Source: Runella limosa DSM 17973 (lineage in GTDB: Bacteria; Bacteroidota; Bacteroidia; Cytophagales; Spirosomataceae). From it: 64,000 bases of DNA. Made by a program: the position numbers and the translations under genes. Position 1 is the first letter of the stretch. The number at the start of each line of letters is the position of its first letter. The notes beneath the pieces are model-generated. The model made no database searches. It was not told where the DNA came from and saw only the letters and a list, made by a program, of their open reading frames with translations. Below, in pieces: positions 62,528-64,000 of the stretch. Location of the stretch: contig NZ_AXVJ01000044.1 in assembly GCF_000482465.1 (NCBI RefSeq), positions 87,637 through 151,636 of the forward strand, written 5' to 3'.

Positions 62528-62995
62528 TTACTCACTTATCAGTGCATATTGATTCAGCGTACTTCCTGTCTTCGGGTTTGGAGAAATACTACTTAAAATG
62601 AAATCGTTCCTTTCTTTTTTCTCTACTTTAAAAATCAAGCTGTTGCCTGCTGAGGGTACAGGGACTAACTGTCGAAAGGACAAGGTGGAGTTATCTTCCG
62701 AATAACTCCAAATCCCCTCAAACGTCTCACCTGTGTACTCTGTAAAGCGGACTTTATTACCTGAACCCGCCACAAACTCAATCCGAAATTTTGAATATCC
62801 TGGAATATAATTCCCCGTTGTCCCTCTTCGGTAAACCACCACAGAACCCTCTTTGACGACGTTTGCAACAAAACTTCCCGAAAAAAGGGCGTTGCTGGTA
62901 ACATCCGCAAGGTTACGAACACGGCAGGAGACAGGAGCTAGTAAAACACCTACCACAAGTACAGTAGCTTTCAAAAAAACCTTTAACTCTTTCAT
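62528..62995 (-). CDS. Small lipocalin-like lipoprotein
   Basis: 155 residues. The lipoprotein signal ends with lipobox PVSC near residue 24. A beta-rich mature part follows (LFSGSFVANVVKEGSVVVY, YSKFRIEFVAGSGNKVRFTEYTG, FEGIWSYSEDNSTLSF), with the W-and-turn pattern seen in the lipoproteins at 27431 and 29286. It starts 4 bases after the stop of the fibronectin-III T9SS gene, so they may share a transcript. No known domain is certain. Confidence 0.75.
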   Translation of the reverse strand: MKELKVFLKATVLVVGVLLAPVSCRVRNLADVTSNALFSGSFVANVVKEGSVVVYRRGTTGNYIPGYSKFRIEFVAGSGNKVRFTEYTGETFEGIWSYSEDNSTLSFRQLVPVPSAGNSLIFKVEKKERNDFILSSISPNPKTGSTLNQYALISE

Positions 62996-62998
62996 AAT

Positions 62999-64000
62999 CT
63001 ATTGTTTAAACAATTTAATTGTTACCACTTTTTTATCGTTTTGGTGTATTTTTAGAAAATACGTTCCTGTTTCTAAACCTGTCAGGCTGATGGGAGTTTG
63101 TTGTTCTGCGATGGAACTTGACACTACTTTACCAGTAACAGTCAACAGTTGATACTTTGCCGATGTGCCATTGGGAGGTGTGATATATACTACATCTGAG
63201 GCAGGATTCGGATACACCAATGTTTCGGTTAGATTTTGCAAAACATTCGTTCCCGTAATTACAGGGCCATTTGCCCCAACTACCGACGAGTAATTTGAGA
63301 AAGTCCCTCCTTTAAATCCTCGTACTCGGTAATAGTACATAAAAGTCGGGCGCACATTTTTATCGACAAATTCGGTCGTGTTAGCCGCTAAGTCTGCTTT
63401 AATTACCTCCCAGCTTGTTTCGTTATTGACTGAACGAGAAACTTCAAACCCTGTCTCATCTTGTGAGTTGTCTAACCAACTAAGTGTCAATGCCATTGGA
63501 GCTTGTTTTACAGTTAAATTTGACGGCGCAATTAATGTTGTTTGAGTAGTCACCGACGTAGTCGCGTCTTTCATTGGGCTGTTGTCAGAAACGCCCGCCG
63601 TGTTCTTGGCCCGTACTCGGTAATAATACTTCGTCGAAGCACTCAAGCCTTTGTCGGAATAACTCGTCACGTTGGCTCCCACTTCCCCAATTTTACTAAA
63701 ACTAACCCCGTCCAAACCCCGCTCAATTTCAAAAACCACTTCGTTATCTGAATTATCCAACCACTTCAAATCTATTTGACCACGGCTCACTACCGTCAAC
63801 GCCAAATCACTCGGCGACTTGGGAACTGACACGGGCGCAGCCGACGTAACCGCCTCTTTCGGAACGCTGTAACCCGATACTCCTGCCGTGTTTTTCGCTC
63901 GTACACGGTAACCATATTTCGTCGATGCGCTCAAGCCCTTGTCTGAATAAACGACTACACCCGCACCTACTTCCGCTATCTTTTCAAAATTAACCCCGTC
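62999..64000 (-). CDS. Fibronectin type III protein with T9SS type-A sorting domain, 5' end outside window
   Basis: The C-terminal part of a longer gene; the frame is open to the window edge at 64000 and starts beyond it. The visible 333 codons hold part of one FN3 domain, two full FN3 domains (WLDNSDNEVVFEIERG... and WLDNSQDETGFEVSRS...), and the C-terminal ~75-residue type-A sorting domain (LVYPNPASDVVYITPPNG, GLETGTYFLKI, VVTIKLFKQ). The two upstream FN3 copies are nearly identical in segments, with 288-base spacing in DNA. The protein is secreted by the type IX system and probably surface attached. Any catalytic domain would lie upstream of this window. Confidence 0.88.
   Translation of the reverse strand, partial: DGVNFEKIAEVGAGVVVYSDKGLSASTKYGYRVRAKNTAGVSGYSVPKEAVTSAAPVSVPKSPSDLALTVVSRGQIDLKWLDNSDNEVVFEIERGLDGVSFSKIGEVGANVTSYSDKGLSASTKYYYRVRAKNTAGVSDNSPMKDATTSVTTQTTLIAPSNLTVKQAPMALTLSWLDNSQDETGFEVSRSVNNETSWEVIKADLAANTTEFVDKNVRPTFMYYYRVRGFKGGTFSNYSSVVGANGPVITGTNVLQNLTETLVYPNPASDVVYITPPNGTSAKYQLLTVTGKVVSSSIAEQQTPISLTGLETGTYFLKIHQNDKKVVTIKLFKQ

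Noticed and set aside
63540..64000. Repeats considered as a CRISPR-like array
   Set aside because: The 288-base period is in frame and encodes FN3 domains.

Overview
The window looks like chromosomal DNA of a Bacteroidota bacterium, most likely order Cytophagales and probably a Runella/Spirosoma-type member (Spirosomataceae); this placement is inference. Supporting signs are a SusC/SusD pair, type IX secretion sorting domains of both kinds (short type A and gliding-motility type B), many lipoproteins, a Reg_prop sensor kinase, TAnnTTTG-type -7 promoter elements and scarce Shine-Dalgarno sites. No rRNA, complete tRNA or CRISPR array was seen.

Layout. 1-6.4 kb: an S41 protease lipoprotein converges on a minus-strand block (TPR membrane protein, beta-lactamase-fold serine hydrolase, MacB/LolD-type ABC ATPase) whose upstream end is the broken C-terminus of a TolC-like gene. 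6.4-8.05 kb: an AT-rich thioredoxin-domain gene. 8.1-16.2 kb: tamB, the divergent tsaD, and a large type-B T9SS cargo protein. 16.5-26 kb: a plus-strand carbohydrate operon with a DUF1080 lipoprotein, three TIM-barrel isomerase/epimerase-type proteins, ThuA-like, alpha/beta hydrolase, DUF4432 epimerase-like, cupin and Gfo/Idh/MocA oxidoreductase genes. The set resembles 3-keto-glycoside or inositol-like catabolism. 26-30.8 kb: an accessory segment with zinc ribbon + HNH nuclease, two small lipoproteins, a Fic protein and an Rpn/PD-(D/E)XK nuclease. 30.9-42.3 kb: a ribose-type ABC importer, SusC/SusD, and a large c-type cytochrome/HEAT protein of the PVC type. Together with the upstream operon these would bring a sugar or glycoside across both membranes and oxidise or cleave it.

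42.3-45.8 kb: CocE/NonD hydrolase, PNPOx-like protein and a second Rpn nuclease. 45.8-46.7 kb: a gene-poor stretch packed with palindromes. 46.7-48.7 kb: an AT-rich cassette (DUF4062 protein, gamma-glutamylcyclotransferase-like protein, possible 59-residue ORF) that could be a defence or stress module. 48.9-64 kb: S9 peptidase, CoA-transferase, Uma2 nuclease, a second type-B T9SS cargo protein, NIPSNAP protein, HxlR regulator, class-V aminotransferase, AroQ, stand-alone LytTR protein, small membrane protein, Reg_prop histidine kinase, a lipoprotein, and the C-terminal part of a fibronectin-III T9SS protein that runs off the right edge.

The most striking feature not explained by genes is a set of intergenic palindromes. 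Several are hairpins with an invariant CTCA (TGAG on the other strand) loop but different, base-paired stems. Others are nested inverted repeats whose arms are themselves hairpins with a TCC/GGA loop. They sit in gaps between genes across the whole window.
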